A stretch of DNA of 64,000 nucleotides from Tenrec ecaudatus (GCF_050624435.1 NC_134541.1:101800805-101864804); one strand, 5' to 3'; shown: positions 11,727 to 21,470, counted from the stretch's first letter. Notes: a model not told the origin generated them from the sequence alone. Translations and numbers: made by a program.

Positions 11727-11932
11727 TGCCCCGGTGGTGTCATGGTTACACGTTGGGCCTCAATCCACAAGGTCCTCAATTGGAAACCACCAGCCGCTCC
11801 ATGGAAGAAAGATGGGGCTTTCTACTCTTGTAAGCAGTTACAGTTTCAGAAACCCCCAGGAGCAGTTCTACCCTGTCCTATAGCATCACTACGAGTCGGC
11901 CTCACCTCGCTGGCACTGAGTTTTGTTTTGTT
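11727..11932 (+). repeat. AfroSINE, near full length
   Basis: CCCCGGTGGTGTCATGGTTA head, GGAAACCACCAGCCGCTCC B-box side, TTCTACCCTGTCCTATAG body, CTACGAGTCGG tail, then TTTTGTTTTG. Confidence 0.9.
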
Positions 11933-12369
11933 TTTGCTGTATCATGGCAGTCTGCAACCAGGCTTCCCCAGCCCCAGAGTTAGCATGGCGGGGCTGGGAC
12001 AGTACGTGATGAGCTCCATTAGGTCTGACCATCTCCTAAGACATCACCTGACCCAGCTCTGAGCCCCTGCAGGCAGGCATCTTTTTGGGATATAGTTGCA
12101 CTCAATACCAGCCAGAATGAGCCGGGCTTGTGGTCTGGACTCAAGAAATATTACCAAACGACTGGGTAAACATAGACGGAGAGTCTCCGTGTGGTCATTA
12201 GCCTGCTAACACAAGAGTAGGACACAGGATGAATCTCAAAATGAGTTGAGAGAGAGTGAACAGTGTATTATTCACACCTACACCTGGGTCTGAGGGAGGG
12301 GCAGATCTGGGAAGGTATGCAGAAGCCTAGAAGTTTCCTTTCCTCACAAAGAAGAAGAGGCAACCTGCG

Positions 12370-12465
12370 TCTAGAGAAAGTTGATAGCTTAGGAAAGCCT
12401 GTGGGCAGTTCTACTCTGTCCTACAGGGCCCTCGCGGGCCAAATTCCCCGGACGCTATGAAGGTA
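12370..12465 (+). repeat. AfroSINE tail fragment
   Basis: AAGCCTGTGGGCAGTTCTAC and CTGTCCTACAGGGCCCTCGC belong to the body and tail; the head is missing. Confidence 0.6.
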
Positions 12466-12499
12466 GGCATCACTGCAAGTACTTGGCAGGAGTTAGCTC

Positions 12500-12690
12500 A
12501 TGCCACCTCGAAGCTGCACGGGGTTCGTGCACTGGGCTGCTAACCACAAGTTTGGAGGTTGGAGGGCACCCAGAAATGCCTCAGTAGAAAGGCCTGGCAA
12601 TCGGACTCCTTCCAAAAACCAGCCATTGAAAAGTCATCGAGCCCAGTTCTTCTCTGACCCATGAGGGGTTTCCATGAGTCAGAGTCAAAA
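12500..12690 (+). repeat. AfroSINE, second subtype
   Basis: TGGGCTGCTAACCACAAG head, then the subtype-specific AGAAAGGCCTGGCAATC and AACCAGCCATTGAAAA modules, ending GGGTTTCCATGAGTCAGAG. Confidence 0.75.
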
Positions 12691-12694
12691 CCAG

Positions 12695-13760
12695 GACACC
12701 TGGTTTGAGGAGCTGCCTTCAGCTCCTGTCTTGCCCTCTCTCTGACTCCTCGCCCCTCAAAGCTCTCCCCAGCTGTGATGCTGGCCACTGGGACAGTCCT
12801 CTCAGCCCCAACTGCTGAGCTGTGTCCTGGGTACCAGCCCCACCCAGGAAAGACTTGTGTTTGTCTTGGTGGGGGCTCTGAAAGCCTTGTCACTGCCCTG
12901 CAGTGGGGGCTGTGGTACGTGAAGGGGTCTCTTGCGTCTGATGCAGGAGGGTGGTGGGGTAAGGGGGAGCCTTGCTGGAAGATCCCACACAGGGCCAACA
13001 CCCACAAGACTGCTTGTGTTTCAGCCCAACCAGCCTCAGGTCTGAGGGGGCAGAGAGTAGATAGAGAGGCAGGAGCAGGGAGAGGTTTTCCCAGCCCCCT
13101 GCGGAACACAGATCAGATGCCCTGTGGGTCCCCACCCAGCCCGTGGCCTTTCTCCTTAAGGAGGGAGTCTAGGGAATGGAAGATGCAGATGGGAGTGTGG
13201 GGGTGGGTATGCAGGAGCTAGGGGGCCTGCTCTTCCACCTCCCAGGAGGCAGCAAAGCTGGGTGGGTTGCCTGACACTGAAGGTTTGTTTGCCCCCGCCC
13301 ACAGCAGAATTGCTTGCCTGGCTGGGCACCCGGAGCTGCCCTTTGGGCTAGTGGCCAGGCTCAGTCAGCTCCACCCCTTCCTGCCGGGGAATCCTGGGAG
13401 CTGAGCCAGGATGGACTCCATCAAGCTCTAGTTCCCTCAGGGCAAAGGTCCTGGGTGGTGACCTCTGGGGGCAGTGAAGGGAAAGACTGGGGTTAGCCAG
13501 CCCCCTGGACTTTGCGGTGCCTGGCAAACAGGACCGAGTGCCAAACAGCCTCTGAAATGCCCGTCAGCTGGCCCCTGTGGTGAGCAGGCCACCATGGAGG
13601 CCAGGCAAGCAAGGAAGAAGTGGACATGTGAGACTCACTCGTCAGGCCCCCTGAGACCAGCAGTGCCCAGCCTGCTCCTAAGCTCAACCCCCCCCCAGGC
13701 AGCCTTCGTTCCACCCTTGCCCAAACCCACGCCTAACATGCCCCCAGCCCAGAAAAAACC
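12695..13760. other. Intergenic, unique sequence
   Basis: No exon or repeat recognised. The long frames on both strands overlap and show no family features. Confidence 0.5.
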
Positions 13761-13764
13761 CGAA

Positions 13765-13868
13765 AATAATCAAACTTACTGTTCTCAAGCTGATGCCGAC
13801 TCATAGTATCCCTATAGGACAGGGTAGAACTGCCCCTGTGCGTGTCTGAGACCGTTTAACTCTTTATA
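13765..13868 (-). repeat. AfroSINE tail half
   Basis: GACTCATAGTATCCCTATAG, then GACAGGGTAGAACTGCCCC and CTGAGACCGTTTAACTC. It is truncated where the next SINE begins. Confidence 0.8.
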
Positions 13869-14015
13869 GAGGAGCCCTGGTGGCATAGTGGCTATTCAGT
13901 GGACTGTGATCCGAAAGGTCAGCAGTTCCAAACCACCAGCTGCTAAGAGGGAGAAACACCGGGTTTCCTGCTCCCATAGTTGTAGTCTCAGAAGCTCACA
14001 GGAGTTTGGGCCTCT
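13869..14015 (+). repeat. AfroSINE, head and body
   Basis: GAGGAGCCCTGGTGGCATAG head and TTCCAAACCACCAGCTGC B-box side, with the body ending near AGAAGCTCACAGGAG. It abuts an inverted partner. Confidence 0.85.
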
Positions 14016-14284
14016 GGATCTCCAACATGCCCAGCTTCACCAGGCTGCCACCTGGGTTCGAACACGTGGCCCTGTGCTCGTAAGGCTCCAAGCTGAGCTC
14101 CAGGCTGCACCGTTGGCACCCTGAAACTCCCAAGAGTCACTGTGCGAATTTCGTAGCCCTTCCAGAGACCCGAGAAGGGAGTGGTGACGAGAAACTGGTT
14201 GGAAATGAGGGCTGGGCGATGTGGTCTTGATGGCAGTGATAACAGTAATTACACTGATTACAAAACAACACAAACAGCACGCTC

Positions 14285-14460
14285 TGATGGGGGCAGCGCT
14301 CACTGTGTGCCAGACATCATTCTAGATGCTTCTTTCAAATGAGCTCATCGAGTCCTCGTGTAACTCTTCCACGCGATAAGAACTGTAACTATAACCATTG
14401 CACAGAAGAGGAACCAGAGCTCAGCAGGTTTCGGAGGAAGCCCAATCTGCCTGCCCTCCC
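14285..14460 (-). repeat. MIR SINE
   Basis: CTCACTGTGTGCCAGACATC, TTCTAGATGC, AGCTCATCGAGTCCTCG and CACAGAAGAGGAACCAGAGC match the reverse complement of MIR in order. Confidence 0.75.
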
Positions 14461-14599
14461 CTGACACCACTCTCCTACAGCCCTTGTTGTTTATGCTTGA
14501 AGTGAGCTTCTTAGAAACAACGTATACTTGGGTTCACTTCAGTTTTGTTTTGTTTTATCCGCCCTGATCATCTCTGTCTTTCAGTTGATGTATTTAGCG

Positions 14600-14821
14600 C
14601 AGTGATTCTTAAGCTTCCTGATGCCGCGACCCTTTAATACAGTTCCTCATGTTGTGGTGACCCCCAACCATAAAAGTATTTTCATTGCTACTTCATGACT
14701 GTAATTTTGCTATAGTTATGAATCGGGTGACCCCCTTTGAAAGGGTCGGGCGACCCCTGTGAGAAGGTCGTTTGACGCCCCCCCCCCAAAGGGGTCACGA
14801 CCCACAGGGTGAGAACTGCTG
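14600..14821 (+). mobile_element. SPIN hAT transposon, non-autonomous copy
   Basis: A 222-bp element with hAT ends: left CAGTGATTCTTAAGCTTCC, right GGGTGAGAACTGCTG. It contains the hallmark SPIN blocks GCCGCGACCCTTTAATACAG, TCCTCATGTTGTGGTGACCC and TACTTCATGACTGTAATTTT. The sides carry ATTTAGCG (14592-14599) and ATTTAGAC (14822-14829), an 8-bp target duplication with two differences. There is no transposase coding. SPIN moved between distant vertebrates by horizontal transfer (established for the family). Similar rodent URR1-type elements share much of this sequence. Confidence 0.85.
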
Positions 14822-15036
14822 ATTTAGACCATTCACAGGTAAAGTCATGGCTGATACAGTTGGATAAATATCTGGCATGATTTCGATGCTTTCCGATTTG
14901 GTACACTTGATCTTTGCTTCGCGTTTTGTTTATCAGCTCCTCTTTATCTACCTTTTCTGGTTTTAATGGAGCATTTTATGATTCCACTATCTCTCCTCTC
15001 TTACAGTAGCGATTATACTTCTTCATTACACACATA

Positions 15037-16702
15037 TTTCTTTTATAAATCATTTTATGGGGGGTTCTTGCAGCTCTTTATAGTCCATCCATCCATCCAT
15101 TGTGTCAAGCACATTTGTACATATGTTGCCATCATCCTTTTCAAAACATTTTCTTTCTACTTGAACCCTTGATATTGGCTCCTCATTTTCCCCTCCCCCA
15201 CCCTTCTTCCCTCATGAACCCTTGATAATTTGTCATTTTTCCCATGTCTTACACCGACCGCTGTCTCCCTTCACCCGCTTCTCTGTTGTCCATCCCCCTG
15301 GGAAGGGGTTATATGTAGATCATTGTGATTGGTTCCCTCTTCCCCCCTGTGTTAGGGTTCTCTAGAGGAACAAAACCAGAATGCTAATAATTTTATATAT
15401 ATTTATACAGATAGATGTATAACATAAGAAATAAACAGTTAATTAAATTATAAAGCAGTACAAATGGCTCAGTGCAACTCACTCCCATGAGACAGTTGTG
15501 AGACACTGGCAGTCATTCAAGACTTGAGGGCCGCCAGGTAGTCCTCTGTAGAACAATACAGGCTATCCGGGCACAGGCAGCAAACAGCAAGGCAGGTCAC
15601 CAACGGGCAGCCAGATGACAGGGTCCAACAGTCCCCAGCTCAAGAGATGTGAATTTCAATGGTGTGGCGAAGCAGGTCTTGAAGGAGCCTCAAATTACAG
15701 CGACACAGTCCATGCGTTAGGTGTCCCACAGGTAGTGTAGCTTGCAAATGGAGGCACAGAACAAGCAAGGCAGCCAAACACTGGTCCGATGATCAAAGAG
15801 CAAGAGACAAAAAAAACAAGGCTCGCCAAGGCATTTAGCCCTCTGCCCTTCAATTAACCCCACATGTGTTTATCGGCCAGGTTGGCACAATAAACTAACT
15901 ACCTCACCCCCTCCACCTTCCTCTTACCCTCCTGGTATCTCTATTCTCATTATTGGTCCTGAGGGGTTTATCTGTCCTGGATTCCCTGTGTTTTCAGCTC
16001 TGATCTGTAGCAGTGTACATCCTCTGGTCTGGTCAGATTTGTAAGGTAGAATTGAGTCATGATGGGGGGTTGGGGAGGAAGCATTAAAGAACTAGAGAAA
16101 AGTTTTGTGATTCATCGGTGTTATACTGCACACTGACTGGGTCATCTCTTCCTTGTGACCCTTCTGTAAGGGGATGTCCAGTTGTCTACAGATGGGATTT
16201 GGATCTGTACCCTGCACTCTCACTCATTCACATTGATATGATTTTTTTTGTTCTGGGTCTTTGATGCCTGATACCTGATCCCATTGACACCTTACAGTCA
16301 CACAGAGTGGTGTGCTTCTTCCATGTGGGCTTTGTTGCTTCACAGCTAAGTGGCTGCTTGTTTATTTTCAAGTCTTTAAGACCCCAGACACTATATCTTT
16401 TGATATATACACCCATTTTGTCTTCAGCGATCATGTCAGGAAAGTTAGCATCACAGAATGCCAGATTATTAGAACAAATTGTCCTTATGTTGAAGGAGTA
16501 CTTGAGTTGAGGTTCAATGTTCATCTGCTACCATAGTACTCAACATATAAAAATATCTACATAGATCTATTTCCCTGTCATTATATATAAATATATTTAC
16601 ATATGTACCTGCCTGTATTTAGACCTCAAAAAAATCCTTTGCTTCCTAGCTCTTTCCTCTATTTCCTTTACTTTCCTCTTGGCCCAGTATAATGTTCGAG
16701 TA
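15037..16702 (-). repeat. Afrotherian LINE 3' region (L1-like), interrupted by an LTR
   Basis: Minus-strand retroposon whose A-rich 3' end lies on the left (TTTTATAAATCATTTTATGG). Inward come CCATCCATCCATCCATTGTG, CATTTTCTTTCTACTTGAAC, TTCTCTGTTGTCCATCCCCC, and beyond the LTR at 15348-15906, CCTCTGGTCTGGTCAGAT, GTGTGCTTCTTCCATGTGGG and CTTTAAGACCCCAGACACTA. The first half is shared with the 51.7-kb copy. No reading frame is visible, so this is the long 3' untranslated part. The L1 assignment is from memory. Confidence 0.65.
15348..15906 (-). mobile_element. Solo LTR, ERVL-like fossil
   Basis: Fossil LTR about 560 bp long, TG...CA bounded, lying inside the LINE. CCCCC occurs on each side, fitting the 5-bp duplication of this class, though low complexity weakens that point. 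It shares TTCTCTAGAG near the end and GGTTGGCACAAT with the copy at 44.9 kb. It is broken, with no internal region, and was inserted after the LINE. Confidence 0.55.
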
Positions 16703-16997
16703 CTGGGCATGAAGACCACCCATGCTTCAAGACAAAATTTCATTTATTTGTAATTAGAAATAAATATTTCACAATACATAATCACATATTTTTTGCGATT
16801 AATCACTGTGCTTTCATTATGTTCAATTTGTAACAATGAAAATACATCCTGCATATCAGATATTTACATTATGATTCATAACAGTCGCAAAATTACAGTT
16901 ATGAAGTGGCAACGATACTCGTTTTCTGGTTGGGGGCCCCCACCACATGAGGCGCTGCATGACAGGGTCGCGGCATGAAGAGGGCTGAGAACCGCTG
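16703..16997 (-). mobile_element. SPIN hAT transposon, one end plus internal region
   Basis: The right end TGAGAACCGCTG (16986-16997) is the SPIN terminal repeat, and GGGTCGCGGCATGAAG precedes it. Inward come AAAATTACAGTTATGAAGTG, GATATTTACATTATGATTC, TACATCCTGCATATC, TTCAATTTGTAACAATGAAA and AATAAATATTTCACAATACA, then CTTCAAGACAAAATTTC and CCACCCATGC. These are the longer SPIN internal sequences absent from the short copies. The opposite terminal repeat is missing, so the element is truncated at the LINE boundary. Confidence 0.85.
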
Positions 16998-17214
16998 CTC
17001 TGTCTTACCGGAGTGCACAGGCCCAGGTTCCTCCTGCGGAGCAGATGCGCTCCAGGGCTGCACTGTGTTCAGCAGCTCAGTGCAGAAGCCACAATGTCAC
17101 TAAAGCTCTCTGGTGCTTGCCAGGATTCAGGAACTGATCATGGCAAAAAGCAAATGTTAACACGCATTGAGTGAGCGTTGCACATGAATGATGTTATAAG
17201 GGACAACCAAAACC

Positions 17215-17425
17215 CCAACCCCCAAGCCTCAACTGTCAAATCAATCCTGGCTCACAACGGCCCCAAAGGATAGAGTTGAATTGTCTCCATAGGGTTCCAG
17301 AGGCTGGAAGTCTTTACTGGAGCAGACAAGTTTCTTTCTCCCTTTTATCAGCTGGTGGATTTGAACCACTCACCTTGGGGTTAGCAGCCCAATACTTAAG
17401 CCATAATACCACCAGAACTTTTCTT
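17215..17425 (-). repeat. AfroSINE, near full length
   Basis: CTGGCTCACAACGGCCCCAA, AGCTGGTGGATTTGAACC and GGTTAGCAGCCCAATACTTA run in reverse order of the element, ending ACCACCAGAAC. Confidence 0.85.
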
Positions 17426-17512
17426 TTATTATAATGTATGGGAAAGAGGAATTGTCCCAGAGGGTCACCAGGAGTCAAAATTGACTTAATGGCAGTGAGT
17501 TTGGCAAGAGCT
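17426..17512 (+). repeat. AfroSINE tail half
   Basis: AGGGTCACCAGGAGTCAAAA then TTGACTTAATGGCAGTGAG is the plus-strand tail; the head is absent. Confidence 0.7.
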
Positions 17513-17612
17513 TGATGAGGTAGAGGGAGCTGACAAAAACACTAGGAGGTTCAAGGTCACATAAGCCACAAGGGGCAGAGCCGAGCTTTGAACCTGGGCA
17601 TCTGTGACACGT
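17513..17612 (-). repeat. MIR SINE fragment
   Basis: AGGTTCAAGGTCACATAAGC, GGCAGAGCCGAGCTTTGAAC and CTGGGC match the reversed tRNA-like half of MIR. Confidence 0.6.
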
Positions 17613-17635
17613 GAGCACCTGGTTTTGTTGAGACA

Positions 17636-18110
17636 ATATGTTGCTGCTATAGTTAGGTGCAGCTGAGTGGGTTCCAGCTCATAGCAACCCTTTGTACAAC
17701 AGAACCAAACGCTGCCCGGTCCTGCGCCACCCTCACCACTGTTCCTGGGCTTGACTCCACTGTTGCAGCCACTGGATCCATCCACCGCATTGAGGGGCTT
17801 CTCTTTCACTGCCCTCGGCTTTGCCAACCAGGGTGCTTTGCCAGTCCACAGGGACTGGTCTCTCCGGATCTCATGTCCAAAGTGTGTGAGATGAAGTCTC
17901 ACCATCCTAGCGTCTAAGGAGCATTTTGATGGAACTTCCAAGACAGATCTGTTGGTTCTTCTGGTGGTCCACTTCTTTCCAGAATCTTCACCAGCTCCAT
18001 CCTTCGAAAGCATCGATCCTCCTTCCGTCTGCCTTATTGGATCTCCAACGTTCACAGGCATGGGGCGACGTGATGCACCACAGACGAAGCTTTACAGGCC
18101 ATCACTGAGA
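17636..18110 (-). repeat. RTE LINE 3' region
   Basis: AGCAACCCTTTGTACAACAG, AACGCTGCCCGGTCCTGC, ACTGTTGCAGCCACTGG, GGGACTGGTCTCTCCGGAT and CTTCCAAGACAGATCTGTTG follow the RTE 3' region in reverse. The ORF remnant is broken. Confidence 0.85.
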
Positions 18111-18195
18111 TTAAAGTGATCTAAAGAGACTTTCTGTCCTTGTACCTGCGCTCTCTTTTGTATTGATGACTGTTTTGTCAGTGTGTTATTAATAT

Positions 18196-18410
18196 GGGGG
18201 CCAGGAGTCCCTGAGTGGTGCAAACAATGAACCAGCTGGGCGACAGCGGAAACGCTGCCTGCTGGAATCCACCCAGCTGTGCCTCAGAAGAATGGCCTGG
18301 CAATCTAATCCAGAAAATTCTGTCCTTAAAAACCAGGGAAGCACAGGTCAGGTCCGGCACATGGGCTCCCCAGAAGTTGGAATTGATTGGAAGGCAATGG
18401 GTTTTCTGGT
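18196..18410 (+). repeat. AfroSINE, second subtype
   Basis: AGTCCCTGAGTGGTGCAAAC head, GGAATCCACCCAGC B-box side, the subtype module AATGGCCTGGCAATCTAA, then GAAGTTGGAATTGATTGG. Confidence 0.75.
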
Positions 18411-18424
18411 AGTAAATGAGACAA

Positions 18425-18477
18425 AATAAAACAGCAACCACACTCACAATCATGGAGTCAATGCTGACTCACGGTTC
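18425..18477 (-). repeat. AfroSINE tail stub
   Basis: CACTCACAATCATGGAGTCA then ATGCTGACTCACGG. Only the far tail remains. Confidence 0.6.
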
Positions 18478-18650
18478 TGGAGGCTTAGTGCGTTAGGCAT
18501 TGGGTTGCGAGCCACGAGGTCAGTGTTGGAAACCATCAGTCTCTCTGTTGGAGGAAAATGAGGCTTTGGATTCTTGTAAAGAGTCTGTCTTGGAAACCCA
18601 CAGGGAAGTTCTACTCTGTCCTGTCAGGTCGCTGTGAGTTACTGTTAGTC
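18478..18650 (+). repeat. AfroSINE
   Basis: GGCATTGGGTTGCGAGCCAC head, CCCACAGGGAAGTTCTACTC and TGTCAGGTCGCTGTGAGTTA. It forms an inverted pair with its right neighbour. Confidence 0.85.
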
Positions 18651-18755
18651 TCAGAAAACAAACTCACGTCCATCCACTCCATTCTGACTCCCTAGAGTAC
18701 AGGACAGGGCAGAACTGCCTGGGTGAGTTTCTGAGACTGTAACTCCCCCCACAGG
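18651..18755 (-). repeat. AfroSINE tail half
   Basis: AAACTCACGTCCATCCACTC, CATTCTGACTCCC and GGACAGGGCAGAACTGCC. Confidence 0.8.
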
Positions 18756-18759
18756 AATT

Positions 18760-20310
18760 TGTAAGCTGGACACACACTGCCCAACCATGCCACGCTCCCC
18801 CGCAGGCTCTGAGTGAGAGGGCACGACTGGCAGAGGCCGTCTCCTTGCGTGAGCTGGGCCTGGGGCATCCCAGTGTAGAAACTGGTGTCTGCTATCCAAG
18901 GTCAACACACCGGGGCCTTGCAGCCAAGCCTGTTTTGAAAAAGCTCTCTGCGGACAATCTTGTCTTGGGCTCCTCTGGCGATTTCCTGGTGGCACAGAGG
19001 TTCCCAGGTGAGGGGGTGAGGGAGGGAGGTCTTGGAGGGAGGCCAGCAGAGGAACACTCCCTGCAGGCGCCCCTACTTCCTGAGCCAGGGCTGCACTGCT
19101 TGTGGACCGGGCAGGAAGGAGGCGCTTTCTGTTTGTAAGCCGCATCCACTCCCAGCATCCTTCCTTTCTCCCGACCCTGCCAGGCTCTGTCCCTCTGGCA
19201 GAGAGACACAAGCAGGACAAGGGTCTTGGGGACAGGAGAGGGCCGGACGATGCTACCAACCCCTCAGGCGGATTTTCCCACTTTCGGAAACCCCCTGGGA
19301 AGGCATCTGGAGTCAGAGCTGAGCTCCTGAAACAGCCATCCTGACAGATGGGCCGGGGGCGTCTGCCTACAGCACCCCAGTTTCCCTTTATGAAACCACA
19401 CTCTTCCCTTGTTCAAGTGGCCCCACCCCTCTGTTCCAGAGGGAGATAGGCAAATCACACCTGACCCCAGCCTCTGTGATTGCTTGAAGCCATCCAATGA
19501 GAATCAGCCCTAGGAATTTCGGAGGGAGGAGTGGGGAAGCCTCCCTGCACTGAGCTCATCAGATGGCACCTTGGACCTGCCTGCCAATGGAGAGGAAGCA
19601 GAGCGCCATCAAGAACCATGCCCCTGGCATTCCAAACGAGTCCCCTGTCGATCATAGCGAACAACTCATGGGGACAATTGCTGCCCGTTTGAGAAGGAAA
19701 TTCAGTCAGCTCTCTTCTTCACTCCAGAAAGAGAAACAGAACCCAGCGAGAAGAAAGAAACATTCAGAAGTAAATGTCGTGGAGGAAAGCACAGGAGAAT
19801 GTGTTTTGAGTCTGCAGGGGAGCTGAGGACCGTCACAAAGCCTGGAGGCCACACAAGGTTGGTTGCCTCTCAGGGAAGCTGTCTCGCCAGAGATGCCCCA
19901 GCGAAAGTCCCAGGGTCCATCAGGTCCGGGAGGAAACATTTGCAGAAGGGTAAGAGACAACTACCCCTAATTGCAAGAGGGCAAAAAGGACTCATCACCG
20001 GCCAGCCACAGAATGGTCGCCCAGAAGGTGCCTCACTGCTGGAGACACTGATCAAAAGGAAGTGTGCCGGGAAGGGGTTTGAAATGACACCACGCCTGCA
20101 GCCAGGGAAGGCTGAGTGACTGTTTAGTAGAGGGGCGCATGGGAGAGTGTCGCTGTCCAATAGAACCTGAGCACGCAGGCTGCTAACGCTGCTCATTACA
20201 GAGACATGGAGAGAGCGCCACAACAAGAAATGTCACCCTACTACACACGGCGAGGCACTTAGCACACTTCTTGGCCAAGAGTTAAGAGTCTAACAGTTGG
20301 ATTTGGTTGT
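18760..20310. other. Intergenic, unique sequence
   Basis: No repeat resolved. An open frame at 19563-19826 (87 residues, Lys/Arg-rich middle) has no recognisable family. A short TCGCTGTCCAATAGAAC near 20149 resembles the end of a hAT-Charlie element but is too brief to call. Confidence 0.5.
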
Positions 20311-20314
20311 CACC

Positions 20315-20500
20315 AATTACTACCAAAAGCACTGCCATCGGGGGTGATTCTGACTTCTGGCAACCTGATATAGCATTTCCAACACTTTGTCAATCATTAT
20401 GGGATCAGCTAGCCTCATCTTTCTTCCAAGAAGCACCTAGTGGGTTTGAACCACCAAACGATAGTTAAGAGTCTAAGGTTTACCTGACAACACCACCGGT
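20315..20500 (-). repeat. AfroSINE, decayed
   Basis: AGCACTGCCATCGGGGGTGA, TTCTTCCAAGAAGCACCTAG and GTGGGTTTGAACCACCAAAC, ending at a poor ACCACCGG head. Confidence 0.65.
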
Positions 20501-20504
20501 ATGC

Positions 20505-20772
20505 TCCTTAGAAGCAAAGGTGGTGAAATTTCATCTTACACACTTTGGGCGTGTTACCAGGAGAGACCAGTCCCTGGAGAAGGCCATCCTGCTTGGTAAA
20601 ATGGAGGGTGAGCAAAACAGAGGACGAGTCTCAACGGGAGGAATGACAAGAGCAGCAACAATGGGCTCAAATATAACACTTTTGAGGATGGTGCGGAGCC
20701 AGGTAGTATTTTGCTCTGTTGGACATAGGGTTGGAACTGACCTGATGGTACTCTGCGACATCAAGCATTACC
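20505..20772 (+). repeat. RTE LINE 3' end
   Basis: GTGAAATTTCATCTTACACA, ACCAGGAGAGACCAGTCCCT, CAGCAACAATGGGCTCAAAT and CATAGGGTTGGAACTGACC, in the order of the RTE 3' end. Confidence 0.85.
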
Positions 20773-20775
20773 AAA

Positions 20776-20912
20776 GACGCCCTGGTGGCACAATGGGTTG
20801 AGCTGCCACCCCCGGGGGAAAGAGGAGGCTGTGTGCTCCCGTACAGCTTTAGTCTATTCTGTCCTATGGGGTTGTTATGAATTCAAATAGACTTGGTGAC
20901 AGTGGGTGTAAT
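20776..20912 (+). repeat. AfroSINE, shortened
   Basis: GACGCCCTGGTGGCACAATG head, TCTATTCTGTCCTATGGGG body, GTTATGAATTCAAATAGACT tail. The middle is deleted. Confidence 0.75.
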
Positions 20913-20917
20913 TATTA

Positions 20918-21010
20918 CCAAAGGCGTCCTGGTGACTTGGCTGTTAACTGAGAGGTCAGTGGTTTGCTCTGGAGGAGGAAAGACTTGGTGAGCTACTTCG
21001 GGGAAGATTC
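20918..21010 (+). repeat. AfroSINE head fragment
   Basis: AAGGCGTCCTGGTGACTTGG and GTTAACTGAGAGGTCAGTGG; decayed after the B-box side. Confidence 0.55.
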
Positions 21011-21117
21011 ATAACTCAAAAAACTCAAGTGCCATCGGGTTCCAAAACACTGCATTATGCTCCAAGAGAACCCGTACATGGACCAAGAGACGGTAGTTTG
21101 AACAGAACCAGGGAACA

Positions 21118-21322
21118 TTCAAACTCACTGCCATCGAATCCATGCCAACTCAGAGTGACCCTTTAGGACAGAGTAGAACCGTCCCTTTTGGGGTGTCTGA
21201 GACTTCAAACTACAGGAGTCGAGAGGCTCATTTTTCTGTGGAGTCGCTAGTGGGTTCGGACCACTGACCTTATGCTTAGCCCCTCAGGGCATAACCCACG
21301 GCACCACCAGAGCCCCTCAGGT
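21118..21322 (-). repeat. AfroSINE, near full length
   Basis: AAACTCACTGCCATCGAATC, GACAGAGTAGAACCGTCCC and GTGGGTTCGGACCACTGACC, ending CGGCACCACCAGAGCCC. Confidence 0.9.
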
Positions 21323-21424
21323 GAAGATGACAGCTGGAGAACCCTCTGTGGCAATGCCAGGCTGCCCGATAGGGTCCTTGTGAGTTGGAATCGATTCGAT
21401 GACATACAGCAGAAACAATCATTG
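21323..21424 (+). repeat. AfroSINE tail half
   Basis: CGATAGGGTCCTTGTGAGTT then GGAATCGATTCGATGACAT; the head is absent. Confidence 0.75.
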
Positions 21425-21470
21425 CCAACTATCATATCTGTAGAGGAAGAATTAAACGTACTTCCACCAA

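Noticed and set aside
12540-13109. A 189-codon minus-strand frame
   Set aside because: It overlaps a SINE and several competing frames and has no recognisable domain.
15088-15104. CCATCCATCCATCC as a possible independent microsatellite
   Set aside because: The same run occurs at the same place in the other copy of the LINE at 51.7 kb, so it belongs to that element.
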